From: JANWZL01 sp041640815
GTDB lineage: Bacteria; Pseudomonadota; Gammaproteobacteria; Burkholderiales; Thiobacillaceae
NCBI GenBank assembly: GCA_041640815.1
Contig: JBEPZO010000046.1
Coordinates: forward strand, 1-12,557
Length of the DNA: 12,557 nt
Direction: 5' to 3'
Shown here one piece after another: positions 1 to 6,122 of this stretch; position 1 is the first letter of the stretch; every line of letters begins with the position of its first letter. Under the pieces are notes generated by a model. That model worked only from the letters and a program-made list of their open reading frames with translations, searched no databases and was not told the origin of the DNA. A program made the position numbers and the translations under genes.

Positions 1-114
1 GGCGTCGACACCTTCGTCGCCGGCTCCGCCATCTTCGGTGCCGCCAAGGACACCGACCCGCACCGCTACGATAGCGTCATCGCCGCCATGCGGGCGGAGC
101 TGGCCAAGGTATGA
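1..114 (+). CDS. rpe: Ribulose-phosphate 3-epimerase, C-terminal end (partial)
   Basis: Frame 1 is open from the window edge to TGA at 112-114 and gives 37 residues. They contain AGSAIFGAAKD, the phosphate-binding end of the TIM barrel in ribulose-5-phosphate 3-epimerases, followed by a final helix (YDSVIAAMRAELAKV). The enzyme interconverts ribulose-5-phosphate and xylulose-5-phosphate in the cytosol, in the pentose phosphate pathway and, in autotrophs, the Calvin cycle. The 5' part lies outside the window. The next gene is gph, and rpe-gph neighbours are common in proteobacteria, which supports the call. Identification rests on a short C-terminal fragment, so it is likely but not certain. 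Confidence 0.82.
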   Translation, partial: GVDTFVAGSAIFGAAKDTDPHRYDSVIAAMRAELAKV

Positions 115-173
115 AGCATGGGGGTGGGCGTGGCGACCTTTAGCCTTGCCCCATCTCGCATCCCCCATCCCGC

Positions 174-860
174 ATGCCGATGAATTTCCCCATCCCCATC
201 AAGGCCGTCGTCATCGACCTCGATGGCACCCTGCTGGACACCGCATCGGACCTCGCCGACGCGGCCGCGGCCATGGCTGCCGAGCTTGGGCTGCCGCCGG
301 TGGACGAGGCGACCCTCAAGACCTACATCGGTAATGGCGTCTCACGCTTGGTGAAGCGGGTACTCACCGGCGAGATGCAGGCCGAGCCGCCGGCTGAGCT
401 TTTTGCCCGCGCCTTGCCGGTGTTCGAGAAGTACTATGCGCAGTGGGTGTCGCGCAAGAGCCGCCCCTTTCCCGGCGTGGTCGAGGGCCTCGACGCATTC
501 AAGGCCATGGGGATGAAGCTCGCCTGCATCACCAACAAGGCCGAGCGCTTCACCCTTCCCCTGCTGCGCGACACGGGTCTGATCGGTTACTTCGAGCTGA
601 TCCTCGCCGGCGACACCCTGCCGGAGAAGAAGCCCTCGCCCCTGCCGCTTAAGCACGCCTGCCAAGTGTTCGGCGTTGAGCCGGCCGAGCTGCTGCTCAT
701 CGGCGATTCGCTCAACGACACCCAGGCCGCCCGCGCCGCCGGCTGCCCGGTATTCTGCGTACCCTACGGCTACAACCGCGGGCGGCCGGTCGAGGAGCTC
801 GACCTCGACAGGGTAGTGGCCAGCCTCGCCGAGGCGGCCAGCTTGGTGCGCAAGGCATGA
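174..860 (+). CDS. gph: Phosphoglycolate phosphatase (HAD superfamily)
   Basis: This 228-residue HAD-type hydrolase removes phosphate from 2-phosphoglycolate, the by-product of RuBisCO oxygenation and of DNA repair. All HAD motifs are visible: motif I DLDGTLLDT with nucleophile D15 and acid/base D17, motif II in the CITNK segment, the motif III lysine in KKPSPLP, and motif IV GDSLNDT near residues 177-183. The residues between motifs I and II form the usual helical cap. ATG at 174 is the upstream limit and ATG at 180 (MNFPIP) is equally possible. Neither has a purine-rich ribosome binding site, because the preceding bases are C-rich. It lies 59 bp after rpe and 90 bp before trpE in the same direction. 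HAD proteins are broad, but length, motifs and neighbours all favour Gph. Confidence 0.9.
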   Translation: MPMNFPIPIKAVVIDLDGTLLDTASDLADAAAAMAAELGLPPVDEATLKTYIGNGVSRLVKRVLTGEMQAEPPAELFARALPVFEKYYAQWVSRKSRPFPGVVEGLDAFKAMGMKLACITNKAERFTLPLLRDTGLIGYFELILAGDTLPEKKPSPLPLKHACQVFGVEPAELLLIGDSLNDTQAARAAGCPVFCVPYGYNRGRPVEELDLDRVVASLAEAASLVRKA

Positions 861-938
861 CGGGGTGCTTGCCAACGGCGATGGCCGGGCGGCGATGGCG
901 CAGCTGACGCAGCGCATCCTTCATCCGCCATCGTCAGC

Positions 939-944
939 AAGGAG
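939..944 (+). promoter_or_regulatory. Ribosome binding site of trpE
   Basis: AAGGAG lies 6 nt before the ATG at 951, close to ideal Shine-Dalgarno sequence and spacing. It fixes the trpE start. The 90-nt gap before trpE contains no tryptophan-rich leader peptide: the only short ORF, 857-907, has a single Trp codon. Classical trp attenuation is therefore not seen here. Confidence 0.8.
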
Positions 945-950
945 CCCGTC

Positions 951-2423
951 ATGACCGAGCAGGAATTCAACGATCTCGCCCGCCAGGGCTACAACCGCAT
1001 CCCGGTGTTCCGGCAACTGCCGGCCGACCTCGACACGCCGCTTGCCCTCTACCTCAAGCTCGCCAACCGTCCTTACAGCTATCTCCTGGAGTCCGTGGTG
1101 GGCGGCGAGCGTTTCGGCCGCTACTCCTTCATCGGGCTGGCCGCCCACACCGTGCTACGGGTGCACGGACACTTCGTCAGCGTGGAGGTGGACGGCGCGC
1201 CCGTCGAGCAGGTCGACTGTGCCGACCCTCTCGCCTTCGTCGAGGCCTTTCTCAGCCGCTATCGGGCCGCGCCGCTGCCGGGTCTGGCGCGCTTTCCCGG
1301 CGGACTTGCCGGCTATTTCGGCTATGACACCGTGCGCTACATCGAAAAACGCCTCGCTGGCACGGTCAAGCCCGACCCCGTGGGCACGCCGGACATCCTG
1401 CTCATGCTCTCCGACGCGCTCGCGGTGGTGGACAACCTGTCGGGGCGCCTCACCCTCATCGTCTATGCCGATCCCATGCAGGCGGATGCCTATGCAGAGG
1501 CGCAGCTCAAGCTGGCCGAGCTCGAGCGGCAGCTCGACAGGCCCGTGCACGCCCCGCGCGGGGTGAGGACCGAGGCCGTCGAGGCGGTGTCGGAGTTCGG
1601 CGAGGCAGCGTTCAAGGCGGCGGTGGAGCGGGCCAAGCGCTACATCTACGAGGGCGACATCATGCAGGTGGTGCTCTCCCAACGCATGCGCCGACCCTTC
1701 CATGCGCACCCGCTGTCGCTGTATCGCGCCTTGCGCAGCCTCAACCCCTCGCCTTACATGTTCTACTTCGACTTGGGCAATTTCCACGTCGTTGGGGCCT
1801 CGCCCGAGATCCTGGTGCGGCTGGAGGGCGACGTCGTCACCGTCCGCCCCATCGCCGGCACCCGCCCGCGCGGTGCCAGCCGCGAGGAGGACTTGAGGCT
1901 CGAGCTAGAGCTGCTGGCCGACCCCAAAGAGCGGGCCGAGCACGTGCAGCTGATGGACCTCGGCCGCAACGACGTCGGCCGGGTAGCGCAGGTGGGGTCG
2001 GTCAAGGTGACGGAAAACATGGTCGTGGAGCGCTACTCGCACGTCATGCACATCGTCTCCAACGTCGAGGGACGGCTGCGGCCAGGATTGACGGCGATGG
2101 ACGTCCTGCGCGCCACCTTCCCCGCCGGCACGGTCTCGGGTGCGCCCAAGATCCGCGCCATGGAGATCATCGACGAGTTGGAGCCAACGAAGCGCGGCGT
2201 CTATGCCGGGGCGGTGGGCTATCTCGGCTTCAACGGCGACATGGATCTGGCCATCGCCATTCGCACCGCCGTGGTCAAGGACCAGACCCTCTACGTTCAG
2301 GCCGGCGCCGGCATCGTCGCCGACTCGGTGCCCGATAACGAATGGGCCGAGACCTGCAACAAGGCGCGCGCCGTCATCCGCGCCGCCGAGCTGGCCCTGG
2401 AGGTTCCCATCGGGGAGGCCTGA
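951..2423 (+). CDS. trpE: Anthranilate synthase component I
   Basis: This 490-residue protein is the large subunit of anthranilate synthase. It converts chorismate plus ammonia, delivered by TrpG, to anthranilate, the first committed step of tryptophan synthesis. The N-terminal domain has the LLES motif (about residues 45-48), which in characterised TrpE forms part of the tryptophan feedback site. The chorismate-binding domain shows IAGTRPRG (301-308), LMDLGRNDVG (334-343), HVMHIVSNVEG (from 364) and the AGTVSGAPK segment (392-400), as in active enzymes. Length is normal. The start is set by a strong AAGGAG site. The stop lies 2 nt before trpG, whose ribosome binding site sits inside the end of trpE, so the two are probably translationally coupled. 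The presence of LLES argues for TrpE over PabB or a salicylate synthase. Confidence 0.97.
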   Translation: MTEQEFNDLARQGYNRIPVFRQLPADLDTPLALYLKLANRPYSYLLESVVGGERFGRYSFIGLAAHTVLRVHGHFVSVEVDGAPVEQVDCADPLAFVEAFLSRYRAAPLPGLARFPGGLAGYFGYDTVRYIEKRLAGTVKPDPVGTPDILLMLSDALAVVDNLSGRLTLIVYADPMQADAYAEAQLKLAELERQLDRPVHAPRGVRTEAVEAVSEFGEAAFKAAVERAKRYIYEGDIMQVVLSQRMRRPFHAHPLSLYRALRSLNPSPYMFYFDLGNFHVVGASPEILVRLEGDVVTVRPIAGTRPRGASREEDLRLELELLADPKERAEHVQLMDLGRNDVGRVAQVGSVKVTENMVVERYSHVMHIVSNVEGRLRPGLTAMDVLRATFPAGTVSGAPKIRAMEIIDELEPTKRGVYAGAVGYLGFNGDMDLAIAIRTAVVKDQTLYVQAGAGIVADSVPDNEWAETCNKARAVIRAAELALEVPIGEA

Positions 2424-2425
2424 GT

Positions 2426-2998
2426 ATGCTGCTGATGATCGACAACTACGACTCCTTCACCTATAACCTGGTGCAATATCTGGCCGAGCTGGGGCAAGAG
2501 GTGAGGGTGGTGCGCAACGACGCGATCGATCTCGCCGGCGTGGAGCGCCTGGCGCCCGAGTACATCGTCATCTCGCCTGGCCCGTGCACGCCCAACGAGG
2601 CGGGCATCTCGCTCGCCCTGATCAAGGCCTTTGCCGGCCGCATCCCTATCCTCGGCGTGTGTTTGGGGCATCAAAGCATCGGCCAGGCCTTCGGCGGCCG
2701 CATCGTGCACGCCCGCCAGCTCATGCACGGCAAGACCTCACCCATCCACCACGCAGGCAAGGGCGTCTTCCGCGGCTTGCCCAACCCCTTCACCGCTACG
2801 CGCTACCACTCCCTGGTCATCGACAGGGACAGCCTGCCGGACTGTCTGGAGGTCACGGCCTGGACTGAGGATGGCGAGATCATGGGCGTGCGGCACAAGA
2901 CCATGGCCGTGGAAGGGGTGCAGTTCCATCCCGAGTCGGTGCTCACCGAGCATGGTCATGAGCTGCTGCGCAATTTCCTGGAGGAGTATCGGACATGA
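2426..2998 (+). CDS. trpG: Anthranilate synthase component II, glutamine amidotransferase
   Basis: This 190-residue class I glutamine amidotransferase releases ammonia from glutamine for TrpE. DNYDSFTYNL marks the N-terminus, followed by SPGPCTPNEAG. The nucleophile elbow GVCLGHQ carries C79, and VQFHPES carries the H168/E170 pair, giving a complete triad. The ATG at 2426 is chosen because it has GGGGAGG 7 nt upstream and gives the family's standard N-terminus. An in-frame extension upstream would lie inside trpE. The end overlaps trpD by ATGA. In many bacteria the same subunit also serves PabB; whether that holds here cannot be told from this window. Confidence 0.97.
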   Translation: MLLMIDNYDSFTYNLVQYLAELGQEVRVVRNDAIDLAGVERLAPEYIVISPGPCTPNEAGISLALIKAFAGRIPILGVCLGHQSIGQAFGGRIVHARQLMHGKTSPIHHAGKGVFRGLPNPFTATRYHSLVIDRDSLPDCLEVTAWTEDGEIMGVRHKTMAVEGVQFHPESVLTEHGHELLRNFLEEYRT

Positions 2999-4026
2999 AT
3001 CCGCAGGAGGCCCTGAAACGGCTGATCGAGCATCGGGAGATCTTCCACGAAGAGATGCTTGCGCTCATGCGGCAGATCATGCGCGGCGAGGTGAGCCCGG
3101 TGCTGCTCGCCGGCATCCTCATTGGGCTACGGGTCAAGCGCGAGACCGTGGGCGAGATCGCCGCCGCTGCCCAAGTCATGCGCGAGTTCGCAACCAAGGT
3201 GGAGGTGCGCGACACCACGCACCTCGTCGACACCTGCGGCACTGGCGGCGACGCCGCGCACACCTTCAACATCTCCACCGCCGCCGCCTTCGTCGCGGCC
3301 GCCGCCGGCGCCAAGGTCGCCAAGCACGGCGGACGCTCGGTGTCGTCGAAGTCTGGCAGCGCCGACGTGCTGGAGGCCCTGGGCGTCAACATCAACCTGA
3401 GTCCACAACAGGTGGCCGCCTGCATCGAGCAGGTCGGGCTGGGCTTCATGTTCGCGCCGAACTTCCACACCGCCATGAAACACGCCGCCCCAGTGCGGCG
3501 AGAGCTCGGCGTACGCACCCTGTTCAACATCCTCGGTCCGCTCACCAACCCGGCCGGCGCGCCCAATCAGCTGATGGGGGTGTTCCACCCCGAACTGGTC
3601 GGCATCCAAGCGCACGTCTTGCAGCGCCTGGGCAGCGCGCGCGCGCTCATCGTGCACGGGCGCGATGGGCTCGATGAGCTCTCCATCTCCGGCGAGACCC
3701 TGGTGGCTGAACTCAAGGACGGCGAGGTGCGCGAGTATGTGGTGAGCCCGGAACAGTTTGGCCTGCCCACGCACGACCTACGCACGTTGCAGGTGGACAG
3801 TGTGGAGGATTCCCGCGACCGCGTCCTCAAGGCATTGGCCAATCAACCCGGCGCCGAGCGGGACATCGTGGCGCTGAATGCCGGCGCCGCCATCTATGTC
3901 GCTGGCCTCACCGACACACTGGCCGACGGCATCGAGCGGGCGCGCGAGGTCATGGCGTCGGGGGAGGCGCGCCGCCGTCTGGATGCGCTCATCGCCTTCG
4001 GCCGCAATGCACTGCCCATGAGCTAA
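2995..4026 (+). CDS. trpD: Anthranilate phosphoribosyltransferase
   Basis: This 343-residue enzyme transfers the phosphoribosyl group of PRPP to anthranilate, the second step of the tryptophan branch. The PRPP and magnesium motifs are present: GTGGD (82-86), NIST after it, KHGGRSVSSKSGSAD (from 110), and RTLFNILGPLTNP further on. The DELS segment fits the second metal site. Length is standard for the family. GGAGGAG ends 8 nt before the ATG, inside trpG, and the start overlaps the trpG stop (ATGA), so translation is coupled. trpC, which usually comes next in trpEGDC operons, is missing. A separate promoter and speDE follow instead. Confidence 0.97.
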   Translation: MNPQEALKRLIEHREIFHEEMLALMRQIMRGEVSPVLLAGILIGLRVKRETVGEIAAAAQVMREFATKVEVRDTTHLVDTCGTGGDAAHTFNISTAAAFVAAAAGAKVAKHGGRSVSSKSGSADVLEALGVNINLSPQQVAACIEQVGLGFMFAPNFHTAMKHAAPVRRELGVRTLFNILGPLTNPAGAPNQLMGVFHPELVGIQAHVLQRLGSARALIVHGRDGLDELSISGETLVAELKDGEVREYVVSPEQFGLPTHDLRTLQVDSVEDSRDRVLKALANQPGAERDIVALNAGAAIYVAGLTDTLADGIERAREVMASGEARRRLDALIAFGRNALPMS

Positions 4027-4095
4027 CGCGGCCCCATGAGCTGGCTGCCGGCGTGCCGCGATCTGGCACAGGCGGTGTAAGAGCGCAAATTCCCC

Positions 4096-4124
4096 TGGAC
4101 ACGGTAAGATTGAAAAGATAAAAT
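4096..4124 (+). promoter_or_regulatory. Predicted sigma70 promoter of speDE
   Basis: TGGACA (4096-4101) and TAAAAT (4119-4124) are separated by exactly 17 nt, and each matches the sigma70 consensus hexamer at five of six positions. The AT-rich stretch stands out from its GC-rich surroundings. Transcription should begin near 4131, leaving an untranslated leader of about 130 nt before speDE. The promoter lies 70 bp after trpD, so speDE is probably a separate transcription unit. Confidence 0.7.
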
Positions 4125-4130
4125 ATCAAG

Positions 4131-4261
4131 CTTTTCTCCGGCCAGTCCGGATAGGGTGCAGCGGCGTCAGGGAACGATGGCCTGAGGCCCTGCGGGTTGT
4201 ACTGTCGCGATCGTCGTCCGCCTCGCGTGCGACGATTGCATTTGGATTGGGGGGGCGTGCC
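4131..4261 (+). ncRNA. Structured 5' leader of speDE, candidate regulatory RNA
   Basis: This gap holds no plausible gene. The predicted leader contains three hairpins in a row. The first pairs 4137-4141 with 4147-4151 (TCCGG/CCGGA). The second pairs GCAG 4158-4161 with CTGC 4190-4193 and, inside it, TCAGG 4167-4171 with CCTGA 4181-4185. The third pairs ATCGTCG 4210-4216 with CGACGAT 4230-4236, with an inner CGC/GCG stem. The second hairpin has a competing fold, GGCC-TGA-GGCC at 4179-4189. The last stem ends about 12 nt before the G-run used as ribosome binding site. I do not recognise a known riboswitch class. A regulatory role is inferred from the structure and from the polyamine gene downstream. 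Confidence 0.4.
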
Positions 4262-5497
4262 GTGGAAGGCCTACACCTTACCGCTGATCTATATCAGTGC
4301 AACTGCAGCCGAGAGCTGCTCATCGACGCCAATGTTCTCGCCGAGCTCTGTCGCCGGCATACCCTAGGGGTGGGGCTCACCCTGGTAGACGAGAAATGGC
4401 ACACCTTTCCTGAGTATCAAGGGCAGCCAGGGGGGGTGACCGGCATGCTGCTGCTGGCCGAATCCCACCTGGCCGTCCACACCTGGCCGGAGCGCGGCGG
4501 TGTGACGCTCGACGTCTATGTCTGCAATTTTTCCGCCGACAACTCGGCCAAGGCCGAGCGCTTGATGGCCGAGCTCGTGGCCGCCTTGCAACCAACGCGC
4601 ACCCTGACCAACCGCCTGCAGCGCGGCAGTATCGACCCGGAGGCCGGCAACGACTTGGCACTGGAGTCGCTCAACGCACATAGCGTCTTTGGCTACCGCA
4701 TCCGGCAGCGCCTGGAGACCAGGCGCACCGCGCATCAGTTGCTCGAGGTGTACGACACGCCGCAGTTTGGCCGCCTGCTGCGTCTAGACGGTCATTTCAT
4801 GACCTCCGAGCGGGAGGAATACTTTTACCACGAGTGTCTGGTGCATCCCGCCGCCATTGCCCATCCCGCGCCGCGGCGCGCGCTGATCATCGGCGGTGGC
4901 GATGGTGGGGCGGCCGAGGAGCTGCTCAAACACCCGAGCATCGAGCGGGTGGTGGTGGCGGAGCTCGACGCCGGCGTGGTGGAGGTGTCGCGGCAATACC
5001 TCGAGGCCGTGCACCATGGCGTGTTTTCCGATCCGAGACTTGAGCTGCGCATCGGCGATGGCTTCGCCTACATGCGACAGACCGACGAGCGCTACGATCT
5101 GGTGCTATTGGATCTGACCGATCCTGAAACCCCGGCCGGTCCGCTGTACACCGCTGAAGCCTTCGCCTCGGTCAAACGCGTGCTCAATCCCGGCGGCGCG
5201 CTCGTGTTGCACCTCGGCACGCCCGTGTTCGAGCCGGAGCAGGTGCGGCGCATCGCCGCCGACCTGCGTGCCAGTTTTGCCGGCGTGCACTGCTATGGGC
5301 TTTACATTCCGCTCTACGGTGCCTACTGGGGGCTGGCGGTGGCTGCCGACGCGCTCGACCCCACGGCGATTTCTCGCTCGGTGGTGGCCGATCGACTCGC
5401 CGAACGGGGTATCCGCGATCTCCAGTATTACAACGCCGACGTGCACGGCGCCCTGTTCGCGCTGCCCAACTACTATCGGGCCTTGCTCAGGGATTGA
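4262..5497 (+). CDS. speDE: Bifunctional S-adenosylmethionine decarboxylase - spermidine synthase (SpeD-SpeE fusion)
   Basis: One 411-residue chain carries two polyamine enzymes. Residues 1 to about 125 are a class 1b AdoMet decarboxylase. ES at 67-68 is the self-cleavage site that forms the pyruvoyl group. H73 and C88 fall at the same spacing from the serine (+5, +20) as the catalytic His and Cys of the Thermotoga enzyme. Residues from about 135 are an aminopropyltransferase with LDGHFMTSEREEY, the AdoMet-type loop GGGDGG (211-216), AELD and LDLTDPETPAG. Together they would decarboxylate AdoMet and move its aminopropyl group to a diamine, probably putrescine, to make spermidine. Fusions of this layout are known in some bacteria. 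GTG at 4262 is chosen because a G-run lies just upstream; TTG at 4247 would add five residues. The gene ends 10 bp from the convergent tRNA-Arg. In the SpeE half, the usual DE pair after TER reads EE. Confidence 0.93.
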   Translation: MEGLHLTADLYQCNCSRELLIDANVLAELCRRHTLGVGLTLVDEKWHTFPEYQGQPGGVTGMLLLAESHLAVHTWPERGGVTLDVYVCNFSADNSAKAERLMAELVAALQPTRTLTNRLQRGSIDPEAGNDLALESLNAHSVFGYRIRQRLETRRTAHQLLEVYDTPQFGRLLRLDGHFMTSEREEYFYHECLVHPAAIAHPAPRRALIIGGGDGGAAEELLKHPSIERVVVAELDAGVVEVSRQYLEAVHHGVFSDPRLELRIGDGFAYMRQTDERYDLVLLDLTDPETPAGPLYTAEAFASVKRVLNPGGALVLHLGTPVFEPEQVRRIAADLRASFAGVHCYGLYIPLYGAYWGLAVAADALDPTAISRSVVADRLAERGIRDLQYYNADVHGALFALPNYYRALLRD

Positions 5498-5507
5498 AGG
5501 CAGGTAT

Positions 5508-5583
5508 TGGCGCCCCCGACACGAATCGAACGTGCGACCCTCCCCTTAGGAGGGGGATGCTCTATCCACTGAGCTACGGGGGC
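5508..5583 (-). tRNA. tRNA-Arg, anticodon CCU
   Basis: The minus strand folds as a complete 76-nt tRNA. The acceptor stem is GCCCCCG/CGGGGGC, followed by discriminator G and an encoded CCA at 5510-5508. The D arm contains TAGCTCAGTGGATAGAGC. The anticodon stem is TCCCC/GGGGA, enclosing the loop CTCCTAA with anticodon CCT (plus-strand positions 5548-5550). The T arm contains GTTCGATTC. It reads AGG, a rare arginine codon in GC-rich genomes. It lies tail to tail with speDE. Confidence 0.96.
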
Positions 5584-5592
5584 GAGGCCGCC

Positions 5593-5598
5593 ATTTTA
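5593..5598 (-). promoter_or_regulatory. Probable -10 element of the tRNA-Arg promoter
   Basis: Read on the minus strand this is TAAAAT, placed so that transcription would begin a few bases before the mature tRNA 5' end at 5583. The bases between are G and C only, as is common at stable-RNA promoters. No convincing -35 hexamer is seen; that region is occupied by the 5607-5622 palindrome. Confidence 0.5.
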
Positions 5599-5606
5599 CC
5601 CGTACT

Positions 5607-5622
5607 TGCCGCCTAGGCGGCA
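5607..5622. repeat. Perfect 16-bp palindrome, possible operator
   Basis: TGCCGCCTAGGCGGCA is an exact inverted repeat with no spacer and CTAG at its centre. It lies about 10 bp upstream of the tRNA-Arg -10 element and about 90 bp before the DksA-like gene. A dimeric DNA-binding protein here would cover the tRNA -35 region. A short hairpin in an upstream transcript is the other reading. No protein is assigned. Confidence 0.45.
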
Positions 5623-5665
5623 GGCGTTGCGTGCCTCGAGCTCGGCGCGCGGCGAGCTGCCGCTC

Positions 5666-5702
5666 TTGAACTGGAATTACGCCGTGCCAATATTGGTATA
5701 TC
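5666..5702 (+). promoter_or_regulatory. Possible promoter of the DksA-like gene
   Basis: TTGAAC (5666-5671) resembles a -35 box. Two -10 candidates follow: CAATAT at 16 nt, or the extended form TGG-TATATC (5694-5702), which needs no -35. The exact palindrome CCAATATTGG (5687-5696) overlaps both -10 candidates and could be an operator. The patch is AT-rich in a GC-rich region. Confidence 0.4.
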
Positions 5703-5713
5703 AAGGCCCGGAG

Positions 5714-5926
5714 ATGAAAGGCAGGCCATGTCACGAGATCCGGCAGCTCAAGGAACTGGATGCGGCCTTGCGGCGGATGGAAAGCGCGGACTTCGGGCGC
5801 TGCCAGGACTGCGGCGCACCCATTCCGGTGGCGCGTTTGATCGCCAACCCGGCTGCGGTGCGCTGCATCGCCTGCCAAGAGATCCACGAGAAGACCTACG
5901 CCGGCCAGGAGCACGGCGCGCTCTAG
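5714..5926 (+). CDS. Short DksA/TraR-family zinc-finger protein
   Basis: The predicted product has 70 residues. Its core, ALRRMESADFGRCQDCG, then IPVARLIANPAAVRCIACQE, matches the C-terminal four-cysteine zinc finger of DksA/TraR proteins (C30, C33, C51, C54) with conserved spacing. Full DksA carries about 70 more residues forming a coiled coil that enters the RNA polymerase secondary channel. Here only a short helix precedes the finger. DksA relatives act with ppGpp on stable-RNA and amino-acid promoters; function in such a short form is unknown. ATG at 5714 is chosen, with AAGG 7 nt upstream. The frame stays open back to a TTG at 5606, but those residues look non-coding. It could be a genuine small TraR-like protein or a truncated gene. 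Confidence 0.75.
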   Translation: MKGRPCHEIRQLKELDAALRRMESADFGRCQDCGAPIPVARLIANPAAVRCIACQEIHEKTYAGQEHGAL

Positions 5927-6122
5927 GCAACGCCGCCGCTGTCCCGGCCTTCTTCAGCGCCGCTTTGGCTACGGATGGCGGCCCGGGGCTGCGGCCCGCC
6001 TAGGGCAGGTCCCGATGCCGGTGCGACAGCGTGGCTGCGCCTCGCTGTGCGGGGAGCAGGGCAGAGGTGCGCGCGCCTGATAAAATTGGGCAATCGTTCT
6101 CATGGAGGACTTAAGTTAAGCA
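5927..6122 (+). promoter_or_regulatory. Non-coding gap with candidate yebC promoter and leader
   Basis: No gene is seen in these 196 bases. A GC hairpin pairs 5977-5981 (GGCGG) with 5996-6000 (CCGCC), but no T-run follows, so it is a weak terminator candidate at best. TAAAAT at 6081-6086 is a good -10 element without a clear -35 box. GGAGGA at 6104-6109 is the only Shine-Dalgarno sequence before yebC and lies 13 nt from its ATG, further than usual. Confidence 0.4.

Noticed and set aside
857..907. 16-codon frame after gph as a trp leader peptide
   Set aside because: It contains only one tryptophan codon and no terminator hairpin follows, so classical attenuation is not supported.
2631..3677. 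348-codon plus-strand frame across trpG and trpD
   Set aside because: It overlaps two clearly real genes in another frame, and the product is Arg/Ala/Pro-rich with low complexity, typical of a shadow frame.
5977..6000. GC hairpin as a terminator of the DksA-like gene
   Set aside because: The stem is only five base pairs with a long loop, and the following bases contain no T-run.
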